Positions 10,412 to 22,468 of a DNA stretch of 64,000 nucleotides are shown here, one piece after another. Below the pieces are notes generated by a model that did not search any database, was not told where the DNA came from, and saw only the letters and a program-made list of their open reading frames with translations. The translations under genes and the position numbers were made by a program. Location: assembly GCA_963921935.1 (NCBI GenBank), contig OY998181.1, positions 115,154,957 to 115,218,956 on the forward strand. The letters run 5' to 3'. How positions within the stretch are numbered: position 1 is the stretch's first letter; each line of letters opens with the position of its first letter. This DNA is from Galeruca laticollis. Taxonomy: Eukaryota; Arthropoda; Insecta; Coleoptera; Chrysomelidae.

Positions 10412-11400
10412 TTATATTACTGAAGGCCGTTTTCTTTTTTTTATACTTTTTTCATACGATGATTCTTCAGAACTTGAGACTTCCAAGTCCAATACAAAGT
10501 TTGAATTAGGAGACGTTGCTTTACGTTTGTGTTTCGGAAATGGAGTGGATTTAAAGAGAGGAGACTTAATCGCATCATCTTGGAATGATGTTTGTAGGGA
10601 TTCATGAGAAGTTACATGGTTTTCCACCTCCACCGGTCCTTGAATATGTTCCAAGAGTCAACCAATTCCAGTTAATTGAACAGAAAGTTCAGAAATTTGA
10701 TAGTAGTCTTCGTGAATTTGATGATGGTGACCCATAAATTTGGTTAATTGTTTAGCCTGAAAACCGTATTTACTATGAAGTAATATTGCTTGTGATGCAA
10801 CATGTTTACGAAGTTGTACACTTCTTAACGTTTCCGGTTTATTTGCGCCACATTCAAGTGACGCCTTTCTTGAAAGTGGATAGACTCTATAGAAACGGTT
10901 GTCGAATTCAGCTCTAGAGGAATAGGGTTCCCCAAAGACATAAGGATTTGAGTCAAGAACTCCTGCTTGTCTTCTATATCTTAGAATCAGTTCAATACCT
11001 TGCTGTATTTCATTATTGATTAGAACCGGAACATTCTTCACCCGCTTTCCTCTTAATTCAAAAACGCTGTATTTATTAACCAGTTTAAATCCTCTGGTTT
11101 CAAAGTTTTAAATATCTCGGGATGGGAATGAACACTAATTTTCACTTTTCTATTATAATCTTCTATTGGAATACGTTCAGTTTCCCCAGGACGACGTCTA
11201 TTAAATGTTTCTATACACAATAAGGTAAATTTGGTCAAATCCACCCAATATTGCAACTTAAATTGTTTTGATAGCTTTCTTAAATTGGTTTCTCGATTAG
11301 TATACAAGTAATTCATCAATTCCGATACATCTTCGGTTGATGGTAAAACAACTGTCTTTCTTCTGGCATTATTTAACTCGAAGACAGCTACACATAGATA
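10412..11400 (-). pseudogene. Tyrosine-recombinase-like (DNA breaking-rejoining) protein, broken
   Basis: On minus the order is ARRKTVVLPSTEDVSEL, then VDLTKFTLLCIETFNRRRPGE, then after a frameshift near 11055 GKRVKNVPVLINNEI, ANKPETLRSVQLRKHVASQA, FMGHHHQIHEDYYQI, and after an in-frame TGA at about 10655 a charged tail ending KKRKRP. The LRKH, GHHHQIH and YY blocks match the layout of tyrosine recombinase catalytic boxes, as in Crypton-derived and other unnamed arthropod genes. The nucleophile would be one of the two Tyr. One frameshift, next to a five-T run, plus one stop suggest a recent pseudogene or sequencing errors. Family placement is from memory of motifs, not a search. Confidence 0.7.
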
Positions 11401-11473
11401 TAATACTCGTGAATGCTGGACCAGTAAAACATTAATTAATAGAGGTAGGTACCTACCAAAAGTGAAAAATGTC

Positions 11474-11722
11474 CTACTTACTGTTTTTTCTTTCGTAAAC
11501 TCCAGGCAAGTACTTTTCCAAGCGAACTATTGGTAAATTTTGATTAATGTTATTCTTAAATATTAGTAAACTGTTCTTATTATTACTCTTTAATAGTACA
11601 TCAGCCAAATAGTGCATTTTCCCATAAGGAACAATTACTTCTCTAGTAATGTTCATTTTTAATCTATCGGTAAGAACAACAGATATGATATCATCATCTT
11701 TGAATCGCAATAACGAAAACAT
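11474..11722 (-). CDS. Probable upstream exon of the recombinase-like gene
   Basis: An 82-codon frame starts MFSLLRFKDDDIISVVLTDR, then IVPYGKMHYLADVLLKSN, and ends YLPGVYERKNSK. A DDxIS-VV opening followed by a Y-x-ADV block resembles the small N-terminal modules found ahead of BEN or recombinase-like domains in insect proteins, but I cannot name it. A GTAAGT donor sits at its 3' end inside the ERKNSK codons. The next open minus-strand segment starts about 70 bases on, in the same direction as the recombinase-like gene. A matching-phase acceptor was not found, so the join is inference. Confidence 0.4.
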   Translation of the reverse strand: MFSLLRFKDDDIISVVLTDRLKMNITREVIVPYGKMHYLADVLLKSNNKNSLLIFKNNINQNLPIVRLEKYLPGVYERKNSK

Positions 11723-13688
11723 TATCTAAAAGAATCAAACGATTTGTCAGTAGATTTATAAAACGGAAAATATATTACTTATTTATGATTGTCCATGTTT
11801 TACAGCTACACAAAAGTTCAAGTAGGTAAGGCAGCATATTATATTACTTAATATTACTCCGTAGGAATACAACTTTGAAGTGAAATAGAAATAAAAAGGA
11901 AATAACTAAATCTAAATAGATAAATGGTTGTGCTAAAAACAAGCAAAAAACTTATGGCTCGAAACCCGAGGTCGAAGGTGTGTGGAGCTATCTTCGAGCG
12001 GGCACTACACGGGCAGTGTTGTCACAGACTCTGATGACTTTTAGATAAAAATAATGAAATTTTTCAGACAAGCAACAATTTGACTTTTGCCTTTGATTAG
12101 GCATAGGGGTATGCTGGCATACCTAAGCCGATCAAAGGAAAAAGTCGACGAGGGAGACGAACACGTGCTTTATTTAACTTCTGCAATTGATTTTGGATAT
12201 AAAATTCACCTACCAAATGTAATCCCAAAACTGGAATAATTTTGTTAACGTTAATTAATTTAGGTTCCACTAACATAGATTTTATACATAAGAATCTGTC
12301 GTGTAACAAGAAACATTAATCTGACTTTGGTGATATGAATTCGTGAAAATATTCCAGCTGATTGGGTAAAGTTACTTCAGAATCATTTGCAGAACCGACA
12401 AATTATTGAACCACTGCTAAGCATTCGGAAGTTTTTAATCCTGTATGCATAATGACCTTAAGTTTAGTATAGAAATTCTCATATAATGTTATAATACATA
12501 TAGGATTTATTTGAAGGAACTGAATATTATCACCGAATAATAATCAAACATCACATTATTCGGCGATATTATGTAGTTTCCTCACAGAAATCCAAGCTCT
12601 GTTAACATTTACTGAAAGTAGCTTCACTGCGGCTTATCGGTGTTACTATCCAGGTTTAACCGGATTCATTGATTTTTTTGTTTGCGAGGTCGGTTGTAAT
12701 TTTAGGAAAATGACATAATGAGAACCAAGTTTTCATATAATAACTAAAATTTAAAATTATTAGTAGTTAGGTATATTAGATCTAGACGGTAAAGTAACAT
12801 TTTTTCAGGCTGAATGAGAAATATTTTTATCCACAATCACAGTATAGGTAATTGGAGTTTTATTCACACTTATGAAACATACAAAGTACCACTTTATTCA
12901 CTAGTGGAATAATGGAAAATACAATCTTAAATTCAACACCTCCCAAATTTTTTTTAATTAAATTTCAATAATTTTTGGCGTTACAGATACTATCAGAGCG
13001 AAATGTCAAATCACTTTTTGATGAAATCTGATTCTAAATGACTGTGATTGTGGTTAAAACATATTGCATTCTTGTTTTATTTCCGTTTTATCCACTTAAG
13101 AAAATTAAATCCCGGAGCTTTGCTTTCTTGCGTTAACGGTTTTTGTTAAAATCCATGTGTTGATTATCAACCAAAATTCAAATTAAATATATTTCGCGCG
13201 CTCTCCTTGTAAAATTCCAGCTAATTTACTCTTGTGAGAAAGTCATTTGTATGAGTAGAGGTAGGCTGTTTTTACCCGTCTAGAAAGGCGGCCATATTCA
13301 AAATTCCGCTATGTTTAGTGATAGTGATAGTAGTTTTGATAAAATGCATCTTGAAAATGGTAAGATGTGTTTGAATTTATTAATCAAGAAATTCATATAA
13401 TTTCAAATTCTCAACTGACTGAAGGTCCCTCTTTGTTATAAGTCAATGTTACCAAATCTCGCCGACAACTTCTAATTAAAATGTAAACACCTTTCAATAA
13501 ATCGGCAATATTAACTGTGTAATGACTATAGGTAGTGCCTTATCCTTACCTATTATACCTACAATATAGGAAATTTTTTGTATCGTTGCTGGTGCCTATT
13601 TTTAACTATTTGTTAAATAATTCATTCATTGAAATATATTTATAGAGAAATCGTTATAATTTATTGTTATTATTATTATTGATTCCTT
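11723..13688. other. Intergenic, no gene recognised
   Basis: Moderately AT-rich. A 70-codon minus frame at 12097-12309 (LPRRLFPLIGLGMPAYPYA at its end) has no recognisable domain. No repeat structure of note until the palindrome at 13689. Confidence 0.5.
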
Positions 13689-13788
13689 ATATTAGTGTTT
13701 TTAAATGAAACTCACGGTCTCTAGTTAATTCCACAATATATTGTGGAATTAACTAGAGACCGTGAGTTTCATTTAAAAACACTAATAT
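13689..13788. repeat. Perfect 50+50 bp palindrome without spacer
   Basis: The left arm (13689-13738) and right arm (13739-13788) are exact reverse complements centred on CCACAATATATTGTGG. The first mismatch on moving outward is at 13688/13789. The arms contain CTCACGGTCTCTAGTTAATT and its complement. The RNA or single strand would fold into a 50-bp hairpin. Confidence 0.95.
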
Positions 13789-14787
13789 GAGCATATTCCA
13801 CGAAGTAAGGGTCGAGATAGTTAATTTGATTCCTTATATTCCCCTATTTAGGGGCGGTCCTTCGAATAAACTTAGAACTTCAATCACTCGTATGAATAAT
13901 TATGAACTGGCTACTGTTACATCACCACAGTTCTTTGATGTTTTCGCTATTTTCTTCCCGCTGCTTTATTCATACATATTGTCGGTACTTCGAGCCGGAT
14001 ATTGCTCAAAATTATATGATTCACCCACATTTTATACCCTATTAGATATCAACTTGACACTGGATTTGTTCATATCCATCGCTATTTTCGTATCCACAAT
14101 GCTAGTAAAAATACACATTTATTCAACCTATAGACTTAAGCTGCTCATGGTATAGCAATCTATAACCAGAAACTTTAATTTTTAATTAGTTGTGAAAGTG
14201 CTTAGTGATTAAAAGTTCCGCGATATCGCGATATTAAAGTTGATTTGGCAACCGTGAACAGCTCCTTATTTTGCATATTTGTTTTTGTTTTGAAATAATT
14301 CTTGGAGTCGTCGGCTAATGGAAACTAGAAACAAATTTACAAGAACACGTGTGCCTGCTAGACGCGACCAATTATTTTTATATAGAAATTCATTACTGGA
14401 TTTTATTTCAGAACATATTTTAATGTTTTTCAGTGCTTTTTTGTGAATAAATATATTTCGCTTCAACAATAGAATAGACACTAATACGGTATAAACGTTT
14501 AATTTTATTCGGTGTAAAACTACACAAATTTTTTCATGCATTTTTATGGTATAAATAATTGATTTGTTTATAGGTATTTTTCTTGATTTCCTATGCGTTA
14601 TCTTTTCAGGTAAATGTATTATTGAAGCAGGAGATCTGTATTTAGTTGTGGGAATCCACAATATTCTTAATTCGCTAGCTATAAATATTCGTTAAACTAC
14701 CTGGGTTTATTTTTTGATACAGATATCTGAATATTATTTGTATATACCTATCTGTTTAAGCAAAGAATTCGTGTGCATTTTACATAC
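13789..14787. other. Intergenic, no gene recognised
   Basis: Two frames over 120 codons occur (plus 13787-14155, minus 14266-14661). Neither shows a recognisable domain; the first is hydrophobic-rich and begins inside the palindrome, which argues against it. The sequence is otherwise AT-rich spacer. Confidence 0.5.
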
Positions 14788-14963
14788 AGTTGGTCCAGCG
14801 AATCTTCTCCCATGCGTCATTAATATCTGATAACATAACCGACATAATTTTTAAGTCTTGTCTCTTTCTATTAATAGTGAAGCACAGAACAAAATAATTT
14901 GACATTTGTCGGTTATGTTATCAGATATTAACGACGCATGGGAAAAGCTTCACCGGACCAACT
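14788..14963. mobile_element. 176-bp palindromic MITE
   Basis: Ends AGTTGGTCC and GGACCAACT open ~57-bp imperfect inverted arms, sharing CCCATGCGTC and TTAATATCTGATAACATAAC with their complements. The centre holds TCTTTCTATTAATAGTGAAG. A second, partial copy of arm plus centre lies at 32853-32936. It has no coding capacity and the target duplication is unclear. Confidence 0.8.
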
Positions 14964-15150
14964 ATATGTATATATTTTAAAGCAAATATTGTATACTAAT
15001 TACTAAATCGCTTTAAGTATTGTACTTATTATTATTAGTTGTCGCTATGGTAAAATCTGAATAACTTTATTAAAAATTTTTTACATACGCACGCATAGAG
15101 TTTCTATCATTAATTAATTAGTACCTATTTGTTTGCGATTTTATTAAGAT
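14964..15150. other. Spacer upstream of the BEL element
   Basis: AT-rich. I could not identify a 5' LTR for the BEL element here. Confidence 0.4.
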
Positions 15151-16340
15151 GGCTCACCCTCTTTGTTAAAAAATAAACGAACTGGTGCGAAGTCGCAATT
15201 AACTCGCTTAGAAAAATTTGTAGCATCTCTAACTGGAGAGGAACAGCAATATCTTCTCAAACTTAAATTAGATAATTTGGTTAATCATTACGATATTTCT
15301 AAATCACTTCAATTGGAAACTCTTGGTATGATTACTACTATAAATGACGTTTTGTCAGATAGTGATCAGAGAGAAGATGACATTGCGGACAGATTTAAAT
15401 CTTGTATAGCCAAACTGGCATCTCTGGTTGCGAATGGTAAAAATACTAGTACTACTACTCATTATCCCGGCTACTGAAACGTTTCACGTCCAAAAATTAA
15501 TATAAAACCTTTTGGTGGAAATAGAGCCGAATGGACCTCCTTTATTGATTTATTCACCGCTCTTGTTTTAAATAATAATAAGCTAAAGAGTGATAGTGAA
15601 AAAGTATATTATTTAAAGAGTCTACTTAGATATCAAGCATTACATCTCGTTACTAATCAAAATTTAACAATTGCTATTGAAACTCTAAAAAATGCGTATG
15701 AAAATAAATCTCGACTTTTGTATAAGTACTTTGTATTAATCCTTCATCGAACAAAAATCATTGACAAAGGGTAGCAACCTCAAATTTGTAATATTTTTAC
15801 ATATCCGCTAGAAAACGCTAGATATCATTAATAATATCGCTTTTAAACCGGAAGAGAAATTTGAATCTCTTATTGTTTTCGTATTTGAATAAAAGTAGGA
15901 TTATTATTCTAATAGAGAATTTAAATCTGAAAGAATGTCGGAGGATTTGGCAACCTGCGATTTATTTTTTGAATCCATTAAAAAACGCTTCATGGTTTTA
16001 GAAAGTGTAAATTTGTTGGAATCGTACCCCAAAAAGTAGTCACGTGTTTCTGAAAAAGCTAAAATTAGTTTGCATACAACTGTTAATGATAAAGCCTCTA
16101 CTTCTTCTTCCTCATATTTAGCAAACAAAGCTAATTGTAAATTTTGTTCTGAGACCACACATAATGTATATAGATGCAATAAATGTTTAACTTTGTCTCC
16201 TAATAACAGACATACGTTGGTTAAATTGAATAAGCCATGTATAAATTGTTTAAGTTCCCAACATTTATTTGCTGATTGTAACTTCATAGGTGTATTAGCT
16301 GTGGAAAGCAACATCATTCACTATTGCATTTTGAGAATAA
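15151..16340 (+). pseudogene. gag: BEL/Pao retrotransposon gag
   Basis: The first frame reads LLKNKRTGAKSQLTRLEKFV and the next PKINIKPFGGNRAEWTSFID, the conserved BEL/Pao gag opening, followed by EKVYYLKSLL and IAIETLKNAYENK. Zinc-binding repeats follow near 16140-16310: CKFCSETTHNVYRC and CINCLSSQHLFADC fit CX2CX4HX4C, and in another frame CISCGKQHHSLLH is the third BEL-type motif. Stops near 15476, 15772 and 15889 and a frame change near 16275 break it. Gag would package element RNA into particles. No start codon or LTR is defined upstream. Confidence 0.85.
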
Positions 16341-18886
16341 TTCTCCAAATACCCGACAGATTTCAAATGTTCAAAGTGGACGCTATATTAATCGCAGTAA
16401 TGAATGTAATCCTCCTACTCACAATCCTTCTCATCAAAGAGACTCAGAAACTCAGCCTTATCTATATAGGACTAATGTACCGAGAAACAATATTGACAAC
16501 ATTGCATGTTAATACTAATATCACTACTGTTGAACCCCCAGTACCTACTAACAACCTAACAACCAATCGAATGTCGTAGTTGCCCAGTCTTCTTTTGCTA
16601 CAACTCATTCAATTAATAAAATGGTACTGTTACTAAGGCTCTTCTGCCGTAGACGAATTAGTTGAACATATATTTTCATAAATACCACTGAAATTTTATC
16701 TTCGGGCAGATGTCAGGTTGATATGCCTATGATAGCTAATATATATGGTAAAAAACTAGGTCGTTCTCTATATATCGCCAAAAGACGTTTTTTGTATCTA
16801 GAAAATAAATTTGCTAATAACGATGAGTATTTTAAAATATATAAACAGGTTTTATATGATTATATTTCTCTTGACCATGCTAAAGTGACACATTTGTTGT
16901 TATACTCTAATTACTCTAATGAATTGAAATATTTTGTGCCGCATCGGGCAGTTATTCGCACTTCTGCTGTTTCTTCAAAAAGTCGTATTGTTTTTGATTT
17001 TTCTTCTCGCTGTAATAATGGAGTTTCACTTAATGATCTCACTCATAAAGGATATCAGGTCCAAGATAAATTGTTCGATATTATTTCTCGTTTCGAACTT
17101 ATCGTTTTGTCCTTTGCGCAGACATCGAGAAAATGTATCGCATGATAGAAATTAATCCCGCAGAATGCCACTTACAAAATATACTTTGGCGTGATAACCC
17201 TTCTGACTCTTTTAAATGTATAGAACTCTCTAGACTTATTTAGGTCAAAACTGTGCCCCGTCTCTTGCTACGCGGGTCTTAAAAGATATAGCACTAAACA
17301 ATCCTTCTTATCCTCTTGCTCAACAAGCAATTTGATCTCTACTTATATGGACGACACCCTAAGTAGTGTCTTTAATTTTGACAATTTGAAAACCCTTTAT
17401 CTCGAACTAAATCCTCTTCTTAATATACATGGATTCTTATTGCAAAAGTGGCATTGTAATTCCACTCAGCTCCTTCAAACAATCTCTCTTGAAAATAATG
17501 AAGAATTAGATTTAAATTTAGAAACTTGCCCATGTAAAATTCTTGGCCTTAAATGGAACTCTTCTATACATTCTCTTCAAATCAGTACTTCTCCCTTGCC
17601 CAAATTTTCTATTGTGACTGAAAGAATAGTTCTATAGATAATAGCTAGGACGTTTGACCCTCTGGGTATAGTCAATCCCTCTTATTGTCATTGGAAAATT
17701 AATTATGCAATGTGTTTTGGCAACTTACATTAAATTGGGATGATCCTATCACTGACAGCAAAGTTCTCAATCAATGGCATTCCTTTACAACCGTTTTTAA
17801 CGGATTGTTGGAGTTCTCTATCCCTCGACTTCTTGTCGAAAACAAACACATTCGGAAAGTAGCACTGCATGGTTTCTGCGACGCAAGCTTATTAACGCAT
17901 GATTGTTGCGTATATTTAGTAGCTTATTATTCTGATAAGTCTATTTCCTCTATGCTTATTGCCTGCAAATCAAGAGTTAATTCTATTAAAAACAAATTTA
18001 CTGTCCCAAAATTAGAACTTTGTGCGAATATGCTATTGTCATTTCTTTTTGCAAAAATTGTATTTTGTCTCCTTGTTATAAATTTAACTCCTTCAATCTT
18101 TGCTCAGATTCGCTCATCTCACTTTGTTGGGTGAAATGAAATAGAATCGAATTCAATCCATTCGTGTCAAGACGAGTCCTAACTATTCAACAGAAATAGT
18201 GTAGGTTCTATGTGGAGGCACATTAAATCGTCTAGTAATCCAGCAGGTGCTTTGTCACGTGGAAATTTTTCTAAAGAAATTGGACAGGATTTTGACTCTC
18301 TTGATTCATTTGCTCCTATCGATGACCTACCCGAAGTGAAAAAAGTTGCTTAGTTGCAGTTAACACCCGAGAGAACCGCTTGATTTGGCTCCCGGAATTT
18401 CCTAAATTTCTCAAAGTTCAAAGAGTAGTAGTTTTTATTTTTAGATTTGGAAATGATTGTAAAAAGATTAGCAACAAGCAAATAGGCCCCCCAACTATAG
18501 AAGACCTTGATACTTCTCATACATTTATAAAGCGACAAATTCAAAATGAATACTGTCATAAAAAATTGATTCTCTTCTTCAGAATAAAACCATATGAGAC
18601 AAGTCTCTATTACCTTAAAATGTTTTCTTAGACAAAAACAATTCTGTTACCCAAAGATGACACGCTGGTTAACCTTTTAATAGAAAAGGAACATCGTAGA
18701 CTAGGACACAAAATGTCCTTTCTAAATGTATAACTTGCTTTAGGTTTAAAGCGAAATTTGCTTTTGAAATAATGGCCACCTTGTCGGATGACAGAATAAG
18801 TCCATCTCGAATATTACAAAGGGTTGGAGTGGATTTTGCTGGCCCTATTTCCTTGCTATCATCACGGCTTCGAAAGGCCCCTGTAA
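16341..18886 (+). pseudogene. pol: BEL/Pao retrotransposon pol (protease, RT, RNase H, start of integrase)
   Basis: Past a poorly preserved protease region, RT begins with YFVPHRAVIRTSAVSSKSRI and FDFSSRCNNGVSLNDL near 16925-17040. It continues with IEKMYRMIEINP, CAPSLATRVLKDIAL and YMDDTLSS at 17344, the catalytic YxDD. CKILGLKWNSS and ARTFDPLGIVNPS follow (17540-17690), then LNWDDPI, HGFCDAS, TVPKLELCANML and NPAGALSRG. The integrase region opens with KDDTLVNLLIEKEHRRLG and stops at QRVGVDFAGPIS (~18820). The element is cut at 18886 by an unrelated gypsy fragment. Multiple stops and shifts mean it is dead; no 3' LTR is present. Confidence 0.88.
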
Positions 18887-19440
18887 TTAATTTTCAAATT
18901 CATTAACATATGCGATGGTGTGCTCCAGTGATGCTGGTTGCTTTAAATGCATGCTATTCCGTAAAGTACCTATGCAGCTAGCGATAAAGGTATTTAATGC
19001 CGTATTGTCGCAAAATTGCATATGTATAATTTTCTCGTTTTGGTGAAGATTATTATCGTTAATAATTCTTTGTACGATGCTGCTCCTCAATAATTGCAAC
19101 ATATTCCCGAATTCTATCAAATTTCCATTTTTATGCGGCCTGTTTCGCGTGAGCTCTTGCGTTGAATATTCTAGGTTCCGTTTTTCCGAAAAACATTGCC
19201 TGAGCTCACCTTTTAACAATTCCCAACTATAAGTATATTTTGAGATAGGAGTTTTTTCAAACATAGCAGGTGGCCACAAGCGATAAGGACCGCTCACTAC
19301 TTAGTTGGTGAGCTAGCATCAAGATAGAGTGTAGTATGTAAGTGGTATTGGTAAAAGTGAATAAAATAACCTTTCAGAGTCTAGCTCCGCAACATAACTT
19401 AAAGGGGATATGCCATTACATTTCTGCACTATATGTTTTG
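18887..19440 (-). mobile_element. gag: Gypsy-family leader and gag fragment
   Basis: The minus frame 19297-18887 reads FEKTPISKYTYSWELLKGEL, CFSEKRNLEYSTQELTRNR, NLIEFGNMLQLLRSSIVQRI, NTFIASCIGTLRNSM and PASLEHTIAYVNEFEN. That pattern is the capsid domain of 17.6/297-like gypsy elements. It is open for 136 codons. Upstream (19298-19440) lies the same leader found forward at 10083-10398. The junction with the BEL element at 18886/18887 is abrupt, so one was inserted into or recombined with the other. Confidence 0.85.
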
Positions 19441-20059
19441 CGCGTACTATACCTACATTTGAGCATTTCGTAGTTATTTCCAGATTTATAATAATTTGTA
19501 TTCGTTTTACAAAAACAATCAAAGCATGAAAATTATAATAAGGAAATGTTTCGGCAGTTGCATTATTTTATCCTTTTATTTCGTTTCATTTCTAAGTTAA
19601 AATGGCTCAATCCGAGTAACAATATTTGAGAAAATTCAAATCTGCTAATTATTGACTTAATAATTCAGCTATTGCGGCAAAAAAAAATTGTATTTTGGAT
19701 GCTATCAGGATTGGTTAGGTTAGGTGAATATTCTTCAATACGGTCGGCACTAAATCCAATAATCCGATTCGGACCGGTTTCACACTTTCATTAGCTTTAT
19801 CGATTTTAACGAGCGCATGGCCACCTCATATTATCCGCTGGAACAATAGAAACGCCCATTTTCGTTGGAACAATCATTTTCCGTTGGAACAATGGAAACC
19901 ACCGCGAGGACAGATTATGAACATTAGAACCATCCCATTTAACGTTTTCGATATGGACGCCGATGCTGGACGAACCGAGAAAGATGAGAGTTTCAACTGG
20001 GCTAATTGATTTGGCAGTAGCTTATTTTCGTTCCCTTTGGATTTACCGTTAGCTATGTC
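19441..20059. other. Spacer, no gene
   Basis: Contains a short TTAGG-like run (GGTTAGGTTAGG near 19714) and a thrice-repeated GGAACAAT motif near 19845-19895. Nothing coding is recognised. Confidence 0.5.
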
Positions 20060-20230
20060 ACGATCAGCCTCAGTTTTCCAGAAATTTAGAAGAACCTGCT
20101 ACAGCAGCATCAGTATCCATCTTTTCACTAGCCTCAGAACCAGCATTATCCTCATGATGTAATACTGAGAAATGTTTTGCTTTTAAATGTTTTTGAAGAT
20201 AGGATGTTGCGCCACCTTTATAAGATACTC
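20060..20230 (-). mobile_element. BED-type zinc finger scrap (hAT-like transposase N-terminus)
   Basis: Minus translation gives VRVSYKGGATSYLQKHLKAK followed by H, an SYKGG-TS-LxxHLxxKH pattern typical of the second half of a BED zinc finger in hAT transposases and ZBED-like proteins. An acidic linker ends GSSKFLEN with a stop. The upstream half, with the two Cys, is missing: the frame runs straight into the mariner end at 20238. Confidence 0.65.
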
Positions 20231-20237
20231 TTACATA

Positions 20238-22468
20238 CAGGGTGTTTCTATATTCGACCGACAACGCTCTACCACAGAGAGATCTGAATAAATGATTCAT
20301 TTTGATATAGGAATACGAACCCTTACGGGGCCTAGTTGCTGAGATATAGGGTATTCAAAATTTTAAATCAAAATCAAAAATTTGCCATAAATCAAAAACG
20401 CCTCTAAATTTTTTTTCCAAATTTTGTTACCAATATGCTCCTCAATAAAGTAATATTTTGACATAAACAAACTTTGGAAAAATTTAACCAGTGGCGCGCT
20501 GTCGGGGTTAGTTGTCACTTTTATCCCCCTGTTTTATACGCCACTGGAGTAAATTCTTCTTTTAATTTTGTTTTAAATTGCCTGATTATTTTTAGTTACA
20601 AAACTAATAACCTTTTACGGAGCTAAAATAAACGGTGTTGTAGAAATTTGCCTCTAAACAAAAGTCTGCATGTAATTAAATACTACTCAATATTTCTAAG
20701 TATAATCCTAGATCTCTAGTAGATTAAATTATAGAAATTTAAATTAGTTTTCACATTAATTTTGCTGTTATAAAATTAATTTTTCATTGGAAGAGTTGGC
20801 TGATATGTTAATGATTTACGGGGAAGCTCGAAAAAATGGTAGAATGGCAACTCGTTTATACCAACAAAGATTTCTCAATCGTCGAATTCCACATCATTCT
20901 ACATTCGCAAGTTTTGAAAGAAGGCTGAAAGAAACCGGAAACTTGTTAATTAAAAGAAATAATGCTGGAAAGCAACGAACAACAAAAGACTGTGCATCTG
21001 GAAGAGGAAATATTAAATAATATTTTTTAAAGGTCACCTTTAAGTACTCGAACTGTAGGTGGCGCTTTAAGAGTGGACCATTCTACTGTATGGAAAGTTT
21101 TAAAAGAACAAGTGTTACATCCATACAAATTGGCCACTGTTCAAGCATTAGAACCTAGAGATTTTCAGGTGCTTATGGAATTTTCAAACTGGTATTTACA
21201 AAAGTGTTGTATCGAAATTTTCCAAAATATGTGTTGTATACAGACGAGACTAGATTTACTAGGGAAGGCATTTTCAACTCTAGAAATAATCACGTTTGGA
21301 ATGAAGAAAATCTGCACTTTGTTCGTGAAAGGGGATTTCAGCATAAATATTCGGTTAATGTGTGGGTGGGTATGGTTGGAGATTGCTTAAATGGAGCAAA
21401 TCATACGCGCTTTCTGGAAGAAATGTTGGATGAATTGTGGGAAAATGTACCGTTAAATATTAGACAACACATGTGATTTCAACACCAAGGGGCATCTATT
21501 AAATTTGCTGCACCTGCAAAAAATTACTTAAACAGACGTTTTAGAGACAAATGGATTGGTCGGGGTGGACCCAATTGTTGGCCTCCAAGATCACCTGACT
21601 TAAATCCTATCGATTTTTTTATATGGGGCTCTATGAAGTCCTTAGTGTACGAAACAATTATCGAATCTTAACAAGATCTATTAGCTAGAATTCAAGCAGC
21701 GGCATAAATCGTTCAATCCCATCAAGATTTATTCTCAAAGACACGTTTTCCAATGACAAAACGGTGTAAGAAGTGTATTGAAGTAAGCGGCCAATAGTTT
21801 AAACAACTACTGTAACTTTGTCAATTTTGTCATTGTTGTAATACAGTGTTGTTTAAATTTAATTTGTGCCATTATTATTTTTATTTCCATTGCCAATTTT
21901 GTTATTATTGTAATACATTTTTGTTTGAAATTGAGATTATGAGTAACTTGTAGGTATTTGTTTTGAACTACTTACGCTTAACCATTATTCAAAATTAAAT
22001 GAATAATTGATTAATTTGTAAACTACTTACATGTTTTCAGACTTTTGTTTAGAGGCAAATTTTTACAACACCGTTCATTTTAGCTCGATAAAAGATTATT
22101 AGTTTCTCAACTAAAAATAATCAGGCAATTTAAAACAAAAATAAAAAGGAATGTTCTCCAGTGGCGTAAAAAAATAGTGGGATAAAAGGGACAACTAACC
22201 CTGACAGCGCGCCACTGGTTAAATTTTTCCCAAGTTTGTTTATGTCAAAATATTACTTTATTAAGGAGTATATTGGTCACCAAATTTGAAAAAAAAATTT
22301 AAATGCGTTCTTAATTTATGTCAAATTTTTGATTTTGATTTAAAATTTTGAACACCCTATATCTCAGCAACTAGGCCCCGTAACGGTTCGTATTCCTATA
22401 TCAAAATGAATCATTTATTGAGATCTCTCTGTGGTAGAGCGTTGTCGGTCGAATATCGAAACACCCTG
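20238..22468 (+). mobile_element. Mariner/IS630-type transposon with ~435-bp TIRs (family A)
   Basis: Ends CAGGGTGTTTC at 20238 and GAAACACCCTG ending 22468, flanked by TA on both sides. The inverted arms span about 20238-20672 and 22033-22468, far longer than usual mariner TIRs. They include matching AGCGCGCCACTGG-type and CTAGGCCCCG segments. A decayed transposase lies between them. Confidence 0.9.
20787..21800 (+). pseudogene. Mariner-type transposase, inactivated (family A)
   Basis: It starts MEELADMLMIYGEARKNGR, then TRLYQQRFLNRRIPHHSTF and RLKETGNLL: the helix-turn-helix region of the insect mariner/IS630 group. The catalytic domain shows LYTDETRFTREGIFNSRN, HKYSVNVWVGMVGDCLNG, HQGASI, DKWIGRGGPNCWPPRSPDLN and PIDFFIWGSMKSLVY. 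The first Asp (TDE) and third (SPDLNPID) are present, but the second reads HQGAS where HDGAP is expected, so Asp to Gln. Stops near 21018 and 21474 and frame changes near 21020-21200 also disable it. Confidence 0.87.

Noticed and set aside
12097..12309. 70-codon minus frame ending GLGMPAYPYA
   Set aside because: No recognisable motif, no splice context that works, no neighbouring homologous segment.
13787..14155. 122-codon plus frame as a membrane protein
   Set aside because: Starts inside the 50-bp palindrome and shows no domain; hydrophobicity comes from AT-rich codons.
19700..19740. Telomeric TTAGG array
   Set aside because: Only about two units; too short to be telomeric sequence.
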